Assembly (NCBI RefSeq): GCF_047739745.1
Contig: NZ_JBLLVA010000003.1
Coordinates: 248,001 to 312,000 of the forward strand
Length of the DNA: 64,000 nt
From: Pseudaminobacter sp047739745
GTDB lineage: Bacteria; Pseudomonadota; Alphaproteobacteria; Rhizobiales; Rhizobiaceae
Reading direction: 5' to 3'
Shown here: piece by piece, positions 42,225 to 51,981 of the stretch
Layout: the number at the start of each line of letters is the position of its first letter
How positions within the stretch are numbered: position 1 is the first letter of the stretch
Notes under the pieces: generated by a model
Told to the model about the DNA's origin: nothing
Databases searched by the model: none
Seen by the model: the letters and a program-made list of their open reading frames with translations, nothing else
Position numbers and translations under genes: made by a program

Positions 42225-43400
42225 ATGAAAATAGCAGACTACCGTGTTGGAATTACCGCTTTTGTGATCGTCTGTTGCTTGGGCATCGCGAGTACGCTGT
42301 ACATTAAAAGCGTGGTAAACCGCGGGAACGACATGACGATATCCCTCGTTCAAATATTAGAGAATCGCCTCGACGCTCTCTCGAAGGATGTGTCCAACGT
42401 GTCGGCGAACGTCATATTTGACCAGGAAGTGCCGAATGACGCATTCGACCTTCTCAAGTCGTCCAACGGGCAGGAACTTCTCGCCAAGAGAGCGGAAATC
42501 ACAAAATTCATTTTTGGTAGCGCTGATCTTCCAACTGCGGCGCAATTCGAAAGCCACCCGCTCCCAATACACGCTTTCCTTCCATTTCGCGCGGAACGCC
42601 TGAACTTTCTAAACGGCGAGGCTGGCACGTCCAGAGTCCTGTTTGTACGCAGCGAGCGCGAGACACCTGCCTGCTTGTTCCTCTACCTTTCAGGGCATGG
42701 GGAGGGTGTTGACCAACCCAAGCCCGATGCTTTCGTGCTGATGCGCTCTGCCCTTTTACTGGGCTGCGACTTGCTCCACCTATCAATGCCGATGAGCGGC
42801 GACAATGCTGCTGATCGGCCGCCGCAGAAATTTGGCAGCAAGCTGCCTCACAACTGGCTCGGCACGTTCGAAACGGACAATTTTTCTTCGCTACGCTGGT
42901 TTGTTGAGCCTGCTGTACTCTCGTTGAATTGGGCCACTAGCCGCACCGGATATGACCAGATCATTGCAGCTGGGCGTTCGGGCGGTGGCTGGACGGCAGG
43001 GCTACTTGGCGCGCTCGACCCTCGGATCGATGCAACGCTAGTGTTCATGGGGAGCATGCCGACCAAGGCTAAAGGCGTCCGCACGGATGACGTTGGTGAT
43101 TGGGAACAACACGGAAGCCGTCTTTATGACATCGTTGACTATGGCGATCTCTACCTGATGTCGGCGCTTGGCGAAGGTCGTCGCGCCACATACTTCTGGA
43201 ACAAGTTCGACACCTGTTGCTTCAAAGGTGCCCGCGCCAAAGTGTTTTTCCCCTATCTGATGGACCTAGCCGCAGAGTGGGGCGTGCCAGGACTCAATTT
43301 CTACGTGGACGACACACCCGACCGGGGGCACAATATACCCCCGGCGGGCATAGGAGAACTAGCAACCCTTATTTCATTGGGCAAAATGGCTGGGCGCTGA
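42225..43400 (+). CDS. Membrane-anchored serine hydrolase (alpha/beta-hydrolase-like)
   Basis: 391 residues: a short cytosolic start, one membrane helix (VGITAFVIVCCLGIASTLYI, about 8-27) and a periplasmic domain. Nucleophile elbow GRSGGGW has Ser252; LFLYLSGHGEG earlier resembles an oxyanion-hole HG motif and DRGHNIPP near the end supplies the likely His. It could be an esterase acting on acylated glycans, paired with the acyltransferase 106 bases upstream. No close family is recognised. Confidence 0.7.
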   Translation: MKIADYRVGITAFVIVCCLGIASTLYIKSVVNRGNDMTISLVQILENRLDALSKDVSNVSANVIFDQEVPNDAFDLLKSSNGQELLAKRAEITKFIFGSADLPTAAQFESHPLPIHAFLPFRAERLNFLNGEAGTSRVLFVRSERETPACLFLYLSGHGEGVDQPKPDAFVLMRSALLLGCDLLHLSMPMSGDNAADRPPQKFGSKLPHNWLGTFETDNFSSLRWFVEPAVLSLNWATSRTGYDQIIAAGRSGGGWTAGLLGALDPRIDATLVFMGSMPTKAKGVRTDDVGDWEQHGSRLYDIVDYGDLYLMSALGEGRRATYFWNKFDTCCFKGARAKVFFPYLMDLAAEWGVPGLNFYVDDTPDRGHNIPPAGIGELATLISLGKMAGR

Positions 43401-43478
43401 AGCAGGGGGTAGTTATGTCGGCCTGGCGGGGTTGCTATCCCAACAGCCCCCATCGGCCGCATGCTTCGGTTCTCCGAA

Positions 43479-43508
43479 GGGCGTAGCGCGGCAAAAAGCG
43501 CTATGCCC
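43479..43508. terminator. Bidirectional terminator between hydrolase and tail fibre
   Basis: GGGCGTAGCGC and GCGCTATGCCC form an 11-base stem with one G-U pair and an 8-base A-rich loop. It overlaps the fibre stop codon and lies 78 bases past the hydrolase stop, serving both convergent genes. Confidence 0.65.
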
Positions 43509-45678
43509 TCAGCACAAACATCCAAGGCGCAGCATAGGCGCCGACTGCTATATCACCATTCGGCATGTCGCGAACCCACTTGCATGCGCCGGAGTCTAGT
43601 AGCAGCTCTTGCACCGCTCCGGTCTGCGCATTGACAGCCATAACTCCCTGTTCGCCGCACGCCAGAGCAAAGCCTTTGTGAACGAGTACGTTCGACTGGC
43701 CTGAAGTCAGGCTCCGGTACAGATATTTTGCCACAACCGTGTTGGTTGCTGGGTCGATCTTGGCAACGCCATTACGGCCATTTGCCCAGACAAAACCTTC
43801 GCCAACGCCAAGCCCGTACAGCCGCCCGAGGCCGCAGTTTATGGTCGCGATCGTAGCTCCACCTGTCGGGTTGATCCGCTTGACCTGACTGTTGCCCTCG
43901 TGAATCGTCCAGACAGAACCATCGAGGTAGCGCACGGGAATGTTCGCCCCGCCTGTATTAAGATCAGTCGAAAGCAGCGTCATCACTCCGGTGCTGATAT
44001 CGACCTCGTATAAGGCACAGCCCTGCGCGTTGGTGCCGGCCCCGAGCCATAGCCGCGCGCCATCGGTGGCCAATCCGAACCCGCCCCTGCCACCCGTTAT
44101 GTTATATGTGTTCGTGACAGAGAATGTCCCGATATTCACTCGCTGCAGTGTCGCCGCATCAAAGTTTGCAACCCAAAGATCGCCGCCGATGGCAACGATG
44201 TCATGCGGATAATCGCCGGTTGAGATGTGACCAACATACTTGAGGTCAGCATCGAACTTCACAAGCCAGTTGAAGCCGTGATTTAGGACATACAGATAGT
44301 CGCCTATTGTAAGCGCCTCATGGGTTCCGCCACCAGCGTTTGACAAAGCAGTAGCTGTGGGCTGTCCCGGATACTCGTCGGATGGGATGGCCAGCACAGC
44401 AAAACAATGCAGCCCCTGTGCCGCCGTTGATGACAGAGACACGAACACGCTGGCTGAAACAGTGCCCGCCGGCCATGCCGGGGAAGCGCCCCCCTGGGCA
44501 TTGACCAACCCAAGATAAAAGCTTCCCGTAGGGCTTCTCGCCGCAGCAACGCTTTTGGCGATCGTTAGCGTGCCTAATAGCGAACCACCGTCGTCATAAC
44601 ACTTCACCTGGATGTTAATTGGCAGTGGATCAACCGAACCATAAGCAGCCCCCCAGAACCCGACCACACATGCCCTTTCTGACTCGACTGCAAAAATGGA
44701 AGCAGAACCCGCTAGAAGAGTTTGACTTGCGGCTGAAGCGTCCAATTGAACCTTGGAACGAGTGAAATACCGCGCCATGTTGTCAGAGGTGTCGGTTTCG
44801 AAGCTGAAGAAGACCCTCGCGGCCGCTGGGTTGGAGACGGCCCACCCTTCGGCCCCCCGGATGAACGAGCCGTAAGGCAACCGATTAGTTTTCCTGGTAA
44901 GCCGAAGGCCCACACCAAGCAGAGATCGAACTTCATCGAATGTTCGCGTCTCACGCGCCGTGCCTGCCGCGTTATCGACAAGCATGGTGTTGGCGGTAAC
45001 GCTCGGCAGGTTGACGCCGGCAGCGGCGGCTTCGGCTGCTAACCGGGCCGCCTCGGCGTCTACCCGCGCAGCATCCGCAGCGGCCACGATTGATGAGGAG
45101 ACAATATCCGACAGCAGACGATAATTCGCTCCCGCATCCACAAACGCCACCAGCATGCCTGCCGCCAGGTAACCGGCTGCAAGTGCATTGCCCGAGTTGG
45201 TGACCAGCGGCTTTGCCGCGGCGCCGTTGATAGAAATCGTCACGGCGCCAGTGTTCGCCACCGCAACATTCATGAGGATGATCGCGCCATATGTGGCCGA
45301 TGGCAGCGGTATCGACGATGTGGCCGCGATAGCGTCGGCCGTTCCCGCCCCCGCATTGTTCGCGCGAACGAACGAGTACGGCAGATCAGCAACTCGCGAC
45401 CACGAGCCACCGCCGGAAGCACCCTGCTTCTGGTAGATGCCGTTGTTCGCGGCGGTGGCATCAGCCACTACCCACGCCATCTGGTTCGCCGCGTAGGTAA
45501 GCACCATCGCAGCTTTGGTCTGGAAGATGACGCCGCCGCCAGCCTGAAAGCCAGCGATAGCGGTTTCATAGCCCCTCAGAAGCTCGCGAACCTCCGCTTT
45601 TTTCACCTTGTTGGCACCGGATGATGCTACGCCGTCGATGACGAAGTCGCGGAATACGGTCTCGGCGGTCTGCGCCAT
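43501..45678 (-). CDS. Tail fibre with beta-propeller-like receptor end
   Basis: 725 residues. The N-terminal block AQTAETVFRDFVIDGVASSG fits tail attachment; a coiled stretch rich in AAADAARVDAEAARLAAEAAA lies near 215-235. From about 430 onward repeats of the kind VANFDAATLQRVNIGTFSV, DGARLWLGAGTNAQG and IDPATNTVVAKYLY recur about every 45 residues, as in YVTN/NHL-type beta-propellers. It probably binds a surface sugar or protein. No reverse transcriptase or repeat pair for a diversity system is near. Confidence 0.85.
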   Translation of the reverse strand: MAQTAETVFRDFVIDGVASSGANKVKKAEVRELLRGYETAIAGFQAGGGVIFQTKAAMVLTYAANQMAWVVADATAANNGIYQKQGASGGGSWSRVADLPYSFVRANNAGAGTADAIAATSSIPLPSATYGAIILMNVAVANTGAVTISINGAAAKPLVTNSGNALAAGYLAAGMLVAFVDAGANYRLLSDIVSSSIVAAADAARVDAEAARLAAEAAAAGVNLPSVTANTMLVDNAAGTARETRTFDEVRSLLGVGLRLTRKTNRLPYGSFIRGAEGWAVSNPAAARVFFSFETDTSDNMARYFTRSKVQLDASAASQTLLAGSASIFAVESERACVVGFWGAAYGSVDPLPINIQVKCYDDGGSLLGTLTIAKSVAAARSPTGSFYLGLVNAQGGASPAWPAGTVSASVFVSLSSTAAQGLHCFAVLAIPSDEYPGQPTATALSNAGGGTHEALTIGDYLYVLNHGFNWLVKFDADLKYVGHISTGDYPHDIVAIGGDLWVANFDAATLQRVNIGTFSVTNTYNITGGRGGFGLATDGARLWLGAGTNAQGCALYEVDISTGVMTLLSTDLNTGGANIPVRYLDGSVWTIHEGNSQVKRINPTGGATIATINCGLGRLYGLGVGEGFVWANGRNGVAKIDPATNTVVAKYLYRSLTSGQSNVLVHKGFALACGEQGVMAVNAQTGAVQELLLDSGACKWVRDMPNGDIAVGAYAAPWMFVLRA

Positions 45679-45747
45679 ATGGATTCTCCAAGTCTCTAAA
45701 GACCCCACCGGGAGCGGCAGGGCGAATGTGCTATTGGGGGGGCTAGA

Positions 45748-47586
45748 TCAGGGGACGGAGTCGGCCAGGGCGACGGCGCTTACCGACCAATCGCCAGCCC
45801 TGCCCTTCTCGGTCACGTAGCGGAGCTGGAATTCGTACTCTTCGTCTTCGACCAGCGTTGAACTGTCCGCCGTGGTGGCGCCTTTTGTGACGGTGATGCT
45901 GTTCCAAGTGCTGCTTGAGGTCAGCTTGTACCGCGCCTCAACCGACAGGATGACGGCTGGTGCTGGGCTGAACGATAGCCGAGCAATCGGGCCGGCGAGG
46001 ATATCAACGGTAGGGGCAACCGGGACCGGAACCGTGTTGTCGACTTCCGTCTCATCATAGACCGGCGCATCGCCTTGTTCCTGCGCCGCGTCCCAAGTGT
46101 AGGCGGCAGACGGCATCGACTGCACCTGAATCGTCACGCCCTGCAAAATTCCGCCCTCCCCGATGTTGAAGCGGAAGTCCTGAACCTCGAACACGCTGTT
46201 GATGCCAAAGTCCGGGTAGGAGATGCGCACGAAACGTTCGCCGAAGGCGGCTAGTCCACCGAGATTGCACTGGAACTGCCCGACCAACGACGGATTCGCG
46301 CGGAACGACGCCAGCTTCATCAAGCGGCGCGCCTGGCTGTGCGACGGCGCCATGATGAATTCCATGTCAGTGGCGATCTCGCCGCGCTCGCTTACATCGG
46401 CGGCATCGACCCATGGATCCGCGTCCGCCCCTTGGTAGTCTTGGTTTGGATCGAGATATTTCGCTCGGATCGTGTTGGCGGTCGTAAGAATATCGCGGCT
46501 AGGCCCGACCTCTGAAAGGCCAACGATGGTGTCAGTGCCCAGCGTGACCGTTGGCTCCTGCCACTCACCGATATCCAGTGTCAGGCCGCCGTCAGCTGTC
46601 GGAACCAGCCTGCCGTCGCACGAAGCCATCATGCGACCAAGCACATCGGCCGGCCGCTCCTCAAGCGTGTAGGAGCCCCACAGGCGGTAGCGCGGCTCGC
46701 TGCCCGCCTTGGTCGCAATGCTCGCAGCGGCACGATTATAGGCCTCGACCCAACCGGCCTGCGCCAGCGGCGTCGAAACGATGGTTTCCGGCAAGCGCAT
46801 GCCGTCCCTATGGACGATGTAATCGCGGATGACGGCGGCCGCGTTGTCGTTCCAGGCCGTAACGCCTGTAACTGGGTTCTTGACCTTGGCGCCTCGGATC
46901 ACCAATCGGTAATTCGTGTTGATGCCGTTCGGAAAGCAGCCGCCGTAGAATTCGGCCTCTACTGGCCGTTGAACAGCAAACAACGATGCCACGCCATTGC
47001 CGCGATGCGCCGAGGTCCAGTTGGGAAATTCACCGGCCAAAGGACTGTAGAAAGCCTCGGTGCCAGCACCCAGCCTGGTCTCGATATGCAATAGCGGACC
47101 CCAGCCCGACTGCCATGTAGGATGGGTAACATCACGGTTGCTGTCCAATGTGACGAGCGTATCGTCGACCCAATACTCCTCGATCGCATCGATCGGACCC
47201 TGACCTATTACGAGCACTTTATAGAATGCGCCCGCTTTGGCCTCGGCGAACACCCATGGTCCCGAGACCTTTACCCGGCCGTAATGCCGAACGCGCGGTG
47301 CTGCCGGCTGGCGAACGGATTGCTGCACATCTTCCGGCTTGGGTGCCTTCGGTGCAAAGATGCTGGCTGCCAGATATGACAGCCCCACTGAAAGCCCGAT
47401 GCTGACTGCGCCGGTAATGGCAGCGATTGCGAAAGCAGAGCCAGCGAGCGCCGATCCCGAAGCAACCAGCGACGAGAAAACAATGCCCTCGATGAAGCCG
47501 AAAGTCTTGTAGAGCTGCGGGTTGCGGAGCGCCGTCGTATCTTCGAGATACCGGTCGAGGTTTCGCATGCGCCAATTGGGTCTCAT
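45748..47586 (-). CDS. Tail tip protein (J-like central fibre)
   Basis: 612 residues. An N-terminal hydrophobic region (about 30-75), DAIEEYWVDDTLVTLD and the RMMASCDGRLVPTADGGLTLDIG segment are typical of phage tip proteins of the J/gp13-like group; the C-terminus ends with a fibronectin-like domain (SVEARYKLTSSSTWNSITVT). It forms the end of the tail that meets the cell. Overlaps the next upstream gene (ATGA). Confidence 0.85.
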   Translation of the reverse strand: MRPNWRMRNLDRYLEDTTALRNPQLYKTFGFIEGIVFSSLVASGSALAGSAFAIAAITGAVSIGLSVGLSYLAASIFAPKAPKPEDVQQSVRQPAAPRVRHYGRVKVSGPWVFAEAKAGAFYKVLVIGQGPIDAIEEYWVDDTLVTLDSNRDVTHPTWQSGWGPLLHIETRLGAGTEAFYSPLAGEFPNWTSAHRGNGVASLFAVQRPVEAEFYGGCFPNGINTNYRLVIRGAKVKNPVTGVTAWNDNAAAVIRDYIVHRDGMRLPETIVSTPLAQAGWVEAYNRAAASIATKAGSEPRYRLWGSYTLEERPADVLGRMMASCDGRLVPTADGGLTLDIGEWQEPTVTLGTDTIVGLSEVGPSRDILTTANTIRAKYLDPNQDYQGADADPWVDAADVSERGEIATDMEFIMAPSHSQARRLMKLASFRANPSLVGQFQCNLGGLAAFGERFVRISYPDFGINSVFEVQDFRFNIGEGGILQGVTIQVQSMPSAAYTWDAAQEQGDAPVYDETEVDNTVPVPVAPTVDILAGPIARLSFSPAPAVILSVEARYKLTSSSTWNSITVTKGATTADSSTLVEDEEYEFQLRYVTEKGRAGDWSVSAVALADSVP

Positions 47587-47966
47587 ATGGCCCACGCCTT
47601 CCATACGTTTGCGAGCGGCGCGCCGATCAGTCCATCCTCATGGCGGCTGAACCAGATGGTTCCCGTGTGGATGGCTATGCAAAGGCGCCCGTCGAAGATG
47701 ACCAAACCAAGATCGCCGGCCTTCGGCTCACTGGTCCGCTTGAAACCGGCGGCACGCATGACGCGATTGAAGGGAACCGCCAGCCCGCCCGTCTCCGCAA
47801 GCCACGCATGCGCCTCGTCGCGGCTCTGGTGATGGCGGCCGTACCGCGCCATGGGCGAGAAGCCACGCACCGACTGCACCCACCGGTCAGCGGTCGAGGC
47901 GCAGTCGGTCTCACCCCACGCGAAAGGCTTCCGCGCCTCCGCGGCGATGAATTCGTTGATGGTCAA
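47583..47966 (-). CDS. Tail assembly hydrolase-like protein (NlpC/P60 or DUF6950 type)
   Basis: 127 residues. Cys in WGETDCAST near residue 22 and His in CIAIHTG near 100 are placed like the Cys-His pair of NlpC/P60 peptidases, as in lambda K-type tail proteins. Located between the two tail-tip-associated genes, the usual place. Either a small peptidoglycan peptidase or a non-catalytic relative. Confidence 0.75.
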   Translation of the reverse strand: MTINEFIAAEARKPFAWGETDCASTADRWVQSVRGFSPMARYGRHHQSRDEAHAWLAETGGLAVPFNRVMRAAGFKRTSEPKAGDLGLVIFDGRLCIAIHTGTIWFSRHEDGLIGAPLANVWKAWAI

Positions 47967-47968
47967 GG

Positions 47969-48559
47969 TTACCAGTCCGGATATGTGAAGGTTTTGAACA
48001 GGAGCGACGGCGTGAACTGGAAGAACTTGTCGCCCGGATATCGCTTCTGCTGATCACGATCGGTATAGCGCCCATAAGGCGGGCGCGACCGGTTGAAGAA
48101 GGCATTCTCGGCCTGCAGCGTGATCGACTGGATCGCGCCTTCCGTGCCTTGCATCGGCGTCCGCGTGACACGCGCCGGCTGCATAAAGCCCCACCAGATG
48201 CCGATCGGCACACCAACCGGCTGCCAGTCCGCATTGAACAGTTGCAGGTAGACCGTTACTAACTGCTGCGTCGCGTCCTGCTTATCTTCCAGCGCCATCC
48301 TGAGCAGGTCGGTCGCCTGGTCTGGCAAGCCACTGAGCTGGAATGTCACCGCCTCAGCCGCCGTGCCTGTCGGCGCGGAGAGTCCGTCGATAACGCCGGT
48401 GCCATGCATCGGCTTCCATGTCTGCCCGCCAGTCACCAGATCGGTGCTGCCATTCCAGAGGTATTGCGTGGATGATCTAAATTCGAGTTTCACAAGGAGG
48501 TCGACGCGCACCGTCGAGGCCGAAAGGATTGCAATCTGCTCGGGTGTGAAAAATGCCAT
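47969..48559 (-). CDS. Minor tail protein
   Basis: 196 residues from the ATG at 48559, which overlaps the preceding stop (TGATG) and has GGAG upstream. AEAVTFQLSGLPDQATDLLRMALEDKQ and PVGVPIGIWWGFMQ are typical of the DUF2163-like or distal tail group. Between the small helical protein and the peptidase-like protein. Confidence 0.75.
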   Translation of the reverse strand: MAFFTPEQIAILSASTVRVDLLVKLEFRSSTQYLWNGSTDLVTGGQTWKPMHGTGVIDGLSAPTGTAAEAVTFQLSGLPDQATDLLRMALEDKQDATQQLVTVYLQLFNADWQPVGVPIGIWWGFMQPARVTRTPMQGTEGAIQSITLQAENAFFNRSRPPYGRYTDRDQQKRYPGDKFFQFTPSLLFKTFTYPDW

Positions 48560-48693
48560 CACATGCTCCGGGCCTTAAGCCGATCCAGCATGTCGGGCAG
48601 CTTCCGCTCGATCTCTGCCAAGGCGGGCGGCATGAGCTTTGACAGTTCCTCGCGAATGATTTCGCGCACGCGATCTTCACTGATTTCAGACAT
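48559..48693 (-). CDS. Small helical tail-region protein
   Basis: 44 residues, MSEISEDRVREIIREELSKL, amphipathic helix throughout. It overlaps the genes on both sides by a single base (TGATG twice), which strongly supports translation. Function unknown; it may cap or scaffold tail-tip assembly. Confidence 0.75.
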   Translation of the reverse strand: MSEISEDRVREIIREELSKLMPPALAEIERKLPDMLDRLKARSM

Positions 48694-49355
48694 CACAGAT
48701 CCTCGATAAAGTTGACGCTTGGAAACGCGAACCGCCCGAGATCGAGCGGCAGGTCCATTTCACCATCAGTGGCTAACCTCATCCTCACGACCGGTTCGTC
48801 GAACTCGATGTTGGTCCCGGACGGCACGGCCTCGCGCAGCGGCGGACGGAATGTGATTGCACCGGTATCAGGATTGAACGACCGCACCCGATACAGCCGC
48901 TCGCCAACCGAAAAATGCTGACCCGGCTCAATCGTGCCGGCATAGTTCACCGCGACCGTTCCAGACACCGCTCGCAGCGCCATGGAGCCGACCGTCACCA
49001 CATCAATGACGCGGCCGACATAACCGGTCCCGTCGTCAAAGAATGCATCGTCTGAATGTGGCACAGGCTCGTAAAGCGGCTTGGAGCCTTCCGGTACCGG
49101 CTGGTAACCGCGACAGACCGGAACCAAAATCGACCCCAGCCGCCCCTCAAGCAAGTTGGCAATCGCCCGCCAAGCTAGCACATGCTGCCGATCGCGGATG
49201 ATGACGCTGCCGAACGTCGCCTTCCATATTCCGGCATCCGACGACACGACCTGTGTAGCGCCCGAAACAGAGGCGGGCGCAGCCAAAGAGCGAGGCGCTA
49301 TGTCAAAGCTGGGGTTTTGAGGGCGAAGAACCGCCCTCGGCCAACGAATGGTCAT
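48693..49355 (-). CDS. Distal tail protein
   Basis: 220 residues, MTIRWPRAVLRPQNPSFDIA. The RDRQHVLAWRAIANLLEGRLGSILVPV and FDEPVVRMRLATDGEMDLPLDLGRFAFP parts are typical of rhizobial phage distal tail proteins. It follows the tape measure gene by 28 bases, as lambda M/L or Dit genes do. Confidence 0.75.
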   Translation of the reverse strand: MTIRWPRAVLRPQNPSFDIAPRSLAAPASVSGATQVVSSDAGIWKATFGSVIIRDRQHVLAWRAIANLLEGRLGSILVPVCRGYQPVPEGSKPLYEPVPHSDDAFFDDGTGYVGRVIDVVTVGSMALRAVSGTVAVNYAGTIEPGQHFSVGERLYRVRSFNPDTGAITFRPPLREAVPSGTNIEFDEPVVRMRLATDGEMDLPLDLGRFAFPSVNFIEDL

Positions 49356-49383
49356 TGCTATTCCTAGAAATGGGCAAGCGCGA

Positions 49384-51981
49384 CTACATCGTCCGCGCCT
49401 GCGCGTTGGCTATCTTGCCGCTGAGCGTATGGTTCAACTGCTTGTCGTACTGGGTGAGACCGGCGCTCACGCCTTGGCGCACAAGGCTGATGACGTGCTC
49501 GTCACCATTGGCGCCATCGACGTTAACGTTGATGTTCAGGTTTTGCGGACCCGCTGTCGCCCCAGCCTTAGTGCCCTTCGGAATGACGACTTCACCGCGC
49601 TGCAGAATGGCGGGAACCTCTCCTGGCATCAGACCGGCGACACCGCCCTTGTGATAGCGCTTGGCGCCAGCAAAGACCGATGGAGACACCGCCCGTCCAT
49701 GCCCGTAGCCGTCACGGCCGGCCACGCCGCCGGAATGCAGAATGCCGGGGATGATCGCGCCGCCAAACAGGCCACCGCCACCCCCGAACAGGCCACCGCC
49801 GCCAAACATGCTGTCCAGCGCCATGTCGAGGAGCTTGTCTGCCACCTTGCCTAGCGCGTTGGCCAGCGCCTCGGATGCGGACTTTCCGTCGCGCAAGTCC
49901 TTGATAAATCCACCCAGAACGTCTTTGCCGAGTTCGCGGAAATCTTCCGCCATCTCACGTGCACGGTCTTGGCTTTCGGCCAACTTATCGGCTTCTGCGC
50001 TTGCGTTCGCATAGCCAGTTGCCAACTCATCAATCTTGGCAGCAAGCTCCGGAGTGACCGCAATTCCCGCCTTCTTTGCCGCAGTAAGCAAGTCCTGTTT
50101 GGCTCGCGCCTTCTCTAGCGCATAGCCATAGTCGTCGATAAGCGGGTTGATACCCGCCATGGCGGCAGTTTCGGCCTGCAGGGCGGCAGTGCGTTCCTTT
50201 ATTTGTTCGATTTCGCGAGCGAATTCGTCTTGCTTGGAGCGGCCGCCTCCTTTTTTCTTCTTGCCGCCGCTACCGTCGCCCGCGCCAGCAATACCGCCGC
50301 CAAAACCGGCGGTGTTTTCACCTAACCCGGTAAGCGCACCGCCCCTGTTAGTCTCGCGCTCCAATTCCCTACGAGCGTTGGCAACCTCGTTGGCCTTGGA
50401 AACGATAGCGTCAACAGCGCCGGTAGTTGCATCTGTGATGCCCTTCCCGGCCATGCCAAGGTAATCGACCGTCTCCCGGTTGATAGCATCGTTCCACGCG
50501 CCAGCGGCAGCCTTAGCAGCCCCTGCGTACGAGTCCTCGATGCGGCCTAGTTGTTGCGTAGACAGTTCACCGATGGGCGCGATACCCGCAAAACCACTGA
50601 GACTATTTATGGAGCGAATAGCTGCGTTTACAGCCTGAATTACTTTGTTGATGCCCGCCTCTACGCCGGAAATCATGGTATTCATAGCCGCGACGACTGC
50701 ACTTCCCACCGCGTTAGGAACGGCGGCGAAGGCGGCTTGTATCAAGTCCGCCATGCGGGCAAAAGCGTCGATGATCGAATTGACGCCCGACTTAACCATC
50801 TCCCACAATCCGGAGATAGATGTCCCAACCCCAGACAGGGCGCCGTTGATGCCGTCTACAATCGTATTAAAGGCATCCACAACAGTCTGCTGAACCGTAG
50901 CAGCACCATCGCCCAAGACCTGCCACAAGGCCGCTGCGTAGTCGCCAAGAGTGGCAAGGCTTCCCTGTAGCGGGACGATGTTGTCCCAAAGCTGCGTGAT
51001 CGCATATGCTGCCGCCCCGACAGCTGCAGCAAGAGCAACGAATGGGTTTGCCAGCGCGGCGACCGCGCCCAATGCTGCGCCTCGCCCGAACGTAGCGGCA
51101 AGCACAACTCCCGCCGCGGCAGCGGCGTTCGCTACGGAGGTAATATTCCCCGCAAGCGCGCCGAGAACCGTATTGATGGCTTCCGTGAGACCCGTTGCCT
51201 CGGCCATCGTGCCAATGTATTCGGTAAGGTTGTTCTTGACCTGTATGAAGCCATCGCCAATCGTTTTATTGGTCGCGGCAAATTGCTTCTCAATGTCCGG
51301 TATCGCCGCCAGAATAGCCTTAAAGACTCGGTCGGACGTAAGTTCGCCGTCTGCGCCAAGCTGCTTCAGCCCAGCGATGGTAGCATTGAATTCCTTGGCG
51401 ATAGCTTGTGCTACAATGGGCGCGTTTTCACGCAGTGAGCGCAACTCGTCGCCCTGCAGAACGCCAGATCCCAATGCCTGACCAAGCTGGAGAATACCCG
51501 CAGCTTGCTCGCTTGCTGATGCTCCGCCTGCCTTGAATGCCTTAGAGACCGCATTCGTAGCCGCTGCAATTTCGCTTTCGCTTTTAGCTACACCCGCCGC
51601 AGACCTAATAAGTCTGGCATAAAGGTCGGCATAGCCGGCCAGCGAAGTACGAGCGTCGTTAGCCCCCTTATTCAACTCCTCCAAAGACCGCGCCTGAACG
51701 CCAGCAGACGTTGCTGCCGCGCGGATCTTGTTCCCCGCCTCTGTCCAGGCATCAGCGTATTGCGCGATTTCACGCACGCCAAGGCCACCGCCGACTAGAG
51801 CAGTTGTGTTGCGGAGCGTGTTAGCAAGTGACGCCGACACGTTCTTGCTCATACGGTCGAAGCGGCTCTCCATCGCTCTTGTCTGGCGATTGGTGACACC
51901 GAGAGCCCTATTAAGTGCGTTCTCGTACTTCTTTACGTCGGCTGATAATTGTACTACAAGACGCTCTATGTCCGTGGCCAT
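49384..51981 (-). CDS. Tape measure protein
   Basis: 865 residues. The start MATDIERLVVQLSADVKKYE and the block LKQLGADGELTSDRVFKAI define the phage tape measure domain (about 75-260). Several hydrophobic segments follow in the middle, then charged coiled-coil sections and a Gly-rich patch near 775-800. Sets tail length and helps genome ejection. Its start overlaps the rightward exported-protein gene by 14 bases. Confidence 0.92.
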   Translation of the reverse strand: MATDIERLVVQLSADVKKYENALNRALGVTNRQTRAMESRFDRMSKNVSASLANTLRNTTALVGGGLGVREIAQYADAWTEAGNKIRAAATSAGVQARSLEELNKGANDARTSLAGYADLYARLIRSAAGVAKSESEIAAATNAVSKAFKAGGASASEQAAGILQLGQALGSGVLQGDELRSLRENAPIVAQAIAKEFNATIAGLKQLGADGELTSDRVFKAILAAIPDIEKQFAATNKTIGDGFIQVKNNLTEYIGTMAEATGLTEAINTVLGALAGNITSVANAAAAAGVVLAATFGRGAALGAVAALANPFVALAAAVGAAAYAITQLWDNIVPLQGSLATLGDYAAALWQVLGDGAATVQQTVVDAFNTIVDGINGALSGVGTSISGLWEMVKSGVNSIIDAFARMADLIQAAFAAVPNAVGSAVVAAMNTMISGVEAGINKVIQAVNAAIRSINSLSGFAGIAPIGELSTQQLGRIEDSYAGAAKAAAGAWNDAINRETVDYLGMAGKGITDATTGAVDAIVSKANEVANARRELERETNRGGALTGLGENTAGFGGGIAGAGDGSGGKKKKGGGRSKQDEFAREIEQIKERTAALQAETAAMAGINPLIDDYGYALEKARAKQDLLTAAKKAGIAVTPELAAKIDELATGYANASAEADKLAESQDRAREMAEDFRELGKDVLGGFIKDLRDGKSASEALANALGKVADKLLDMALDSMFGGGGLFGGGGGLFGGAIIPGILHSGGVAGRDGYGHGRAVSPSVFAGAKRYHKGGVAGLMPGEVPAILQRGEVVIPKGTKAGATAGPQNLNINVNVDGANGDEHVISLVRQGVSAGLTQYDKQLNHTLSGKIANAQARTM

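Noticed and set aside
43501..45678. Diversity-generating retroelement at the tail fibre
   Set aside because: No reverse transcriptase, accessory protein or template/variable repeat was seen near the fibre gene.
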